Part shown: positions 62,942 through 64,000 of the stretch, one piece after another
Position numbering within the stretch: position 1 is the stretch's first letter
How the letters are laid out: every line of letters begins with the position of its first letter
DNA from: Bacteroidales bacterium
Lineage (GTDB): Bacteria > Bacteroidota > Bacteroidia > Bacteroidales > UBA932
Direction of reading: 5' to 3'
DNA length: 64,000 nt
Assembly (NCBI GenBank): GCA_017439305.1
Contig: JAFSJK010000068.1
Location: 62,001-126,000 of the forward strand
The notes under the pieces: generated by a model
Told to the model about the DNA's origin: nothing
The model's input: only the letters and a program-made list of their open reading frames with translations
Databases searched by the model: none
Program-made: the position numbers and the translations under genes

Positions 62942-64000
62942 TAATGATTCTCATAATCTCCCGCCAATATAGGTCATTGATCATCGATTCTGTATGGCTA
63001 TTACCGATGCCTTGTTGAGGTAATTTTACTGTCTTTGCATTTTTAATACTCCCTTTACTATTAATACGATAGTTCAAAACAAAATCTTCTTTCGTTTGAA
63101 TGTCAATCGTCAAGACATCCGAAGAATTCTTGGCTTCAATATCCGCGGCTTGGTAAGGAGAAAAATGGAGCATGTAATCAACGGTAAGTCCTTGTTCTCT
63201 TAGATAATCAGCCATTCCTTCAGCAAAGGCAGCCCCCATACTGTGCGTAACAAACTTGATTGATTCTCCTTCTTTTAGCCCTTCAGCGAGTCGCGAAAAA
63301 TGCCTTCTTGCATACCTATAACCTCGATTACGTCTTTGATTGGCGCTACTCGTTATTATATGTTCAATTGCCTCAAAAACCACATTTTGATCATTGAGGG
63401 TTTCTTTTGCTTTATCAACAGTAGTCGGATGCCAATAATCCTTGCCTGGGACTAAGTAATTAGCAAGACCCCAGTAATACCTGGAGAGTCCATTAACGAA
63501 TACAATCTTTTTCCCTTCTGAATCAATACAATTCACCGGATTCCCCGCACAATACGCATACGGACTGATCCCGGGATACTTCTCCGCCAGCGGATCCTGT
63601 GTAGTCCATCGGGCAAGGAACGGGTCGTACATGCGTGCGCCGAAGTTGAGCCAGTCCAGCGAGATGCCTTCTTTCTGCTCTTCCTTCCCCGCGAAACGCC
63701 AGCGGTTCCCGGTAGCCTGCGTTCCTCCTGCCATGCGCAGGCCGAAGGGATAGTAGTCGCTACGCTCCAATACGGTACCGCTCCCGTCCGTTATCAGCCT
63801 TGTGCTGCCCAGATGGTCACGAGTGTAATACCGCACGTCCGAACCCGTACCGGTGGTCGAGGCGTAGATCCTCCCCGCTGCAAAGTCTGTGCTTTGAAGC
63901 GTTGTCGAAAGGGCTTTTCTATACACCAATGAGCCCATACTCAGGTTTCCGGTGTAGTAATCACTGACCTTTGAAAACATACCCACACTGGTTCCGTCTG
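62910..64000 (-). CDS. Rhs repeat-associated core protein with lipase-like tip, 3' part
   Basis: The reading frame is open to the window edge (the residues before the GTG at 63986 read D-G-T-S-V), so the N-terminus is missing. Core motifs: YYTRDHLGSTRLITDG, DYYPFGLRMAGG, WRFAGKE, LNFGARMYDPFLARWTTQDP, SPYAYCAGNPVN. The tip of about 200 residues has an alpha/beta-hydrolase nucleophile elbow, KFVTHSMGAAFAEGM (Ser about 249 counting from 63986), after FVNGLSRYYWG; candidate Asp in YQAADIE or TIDIQ and His in IGNSHTESMIND. It would be a lipase or phospholipase toxin. The tip DNA from about 63530 downward is AT-rich compared with the core. Confidence 0.82.
   Translation of the reverse strand, partial: DGTSVGMFSKVSDYYTGNLSMGSLVYRKALSTTLQSTDFAAGRIYASTTGTGSDVRYYTRDHLGSTRLITDGSGTVLERSDYYPFGLRMAGGTQATGNRWRFAGKEEQKEGISLDWLNFGARMYDPFLARWTTQDPLAEKYPGISPYAYCAGNPVNCIDSEGKKIVFVNGLSRYYWGLANYLVPGKDYWHPTTVDKAKETLNDQNVVFEAIEHIITSSANQRRNRGYRYARRHFSRLAEGLKEGESIKFVTHSMGAAFAEGMADYLREQGLTVDYMLHFSPYQAADIEAKNSSDVLTIDIQTKEDFVLNYRINSKGSIKNAKTVKLPQQGIGNSHTESMINDLYWREIMRIINEYLYNEQND

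Overview
The window looks like a chromosome segment of a GC-rich member of the Bacteroidales (phylum Bacteroidota). The evidence is: Bacteroidota-type promoter motifs (TAnnTTTG) ahead of many genes; S16 with the long Ala/Lys/Glu-rich tail seen in this phylum; fimbrillin-like and PL29-N/DUF4988-type lipoproteins; a SusC-type receptor; GH51 and GH31 enzymes exported or lipid-anchored; and MenA for menaquinone. The exact family cannot be fixed from the sequence alone. A gut or rumen relative of Rikenellaceae or similar lineages is a guess.

Layout. 1-18.8 kb is mostly housekeeping: a MATE exporter (cut by the window edge), menA, a glycosyltransferase-like gene, lepA, an ECF sigma factor with a small membrane protein and a Spy/CpxP-like periplasmic protein, lolD, rpsP-rimM, an alkaline phosphatase operon, lemA with a DUF2207 gene, an SDR-ALDH pair, a short UvrA-like ATPase and sstT. 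18.8-23.5 kb holds a GH51 arabinofuranosidase and a GH31 enzyme with a PA14-like insert, probably acting on plant cell-wall side chains. 23.5-29.7 kb is a minus-strand surface operon: two PL29-N/DUF4988-type lipoproteins, a DUF3575 protein, an OmpA-like/TPR lipoprotein and an unusual PAP2-VanX fusion. 29.7-35.4 kb holds a DUF4369 lipoprotein, an ENPP-type phosphodiesterase, a YpfJ-type metallopeptidase, a NagB-like/PIG-L fusion and nagB. 35.4-42.2 kb is a tight seven-gene minus-strand operon: OprP-type porin, lamin-tail lipoprotein, two CYTH-like proteins, an SLC13 transporter, MgtC and an SGNH hydrolase.

42.3-54.9 kb is the most distinctive region. It holds three consecutive pairs of a fimbrillin-like lipoprotein and a secreted M6 metalloprotease, on one strand, with terminators at 42.33-42.37 kb and 50.21-50.23 kb. 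Two of the pairs are led by related 44-codon small ORFs. 54.9-56.5 kb is a REP-associated (Y1/HUH) transposase gene flanked on each side by four palindromic repeats at a period of about 51 bp. 56.5-60.7 kb holds an S41 protease with a 12-residue-repeat tail and a SusC-like receptor that lacks a SusD partner. 60.7-64 kb is an Rhs polymorphic-toxin array: a lipase-like tip with a membrane immunity candidate, a displaced core/tip with an LRAT-like cysteine tip and an overlapping lipoprotein immunity candidate, and a decayed Rhs scrap. The tips are visibly AT-rich compared with the cores, which fits tip exchange by recombination.

No tRNA, rRNA or CRISPR array was found. Calls rest on motif recognition by eye; no database search was run.
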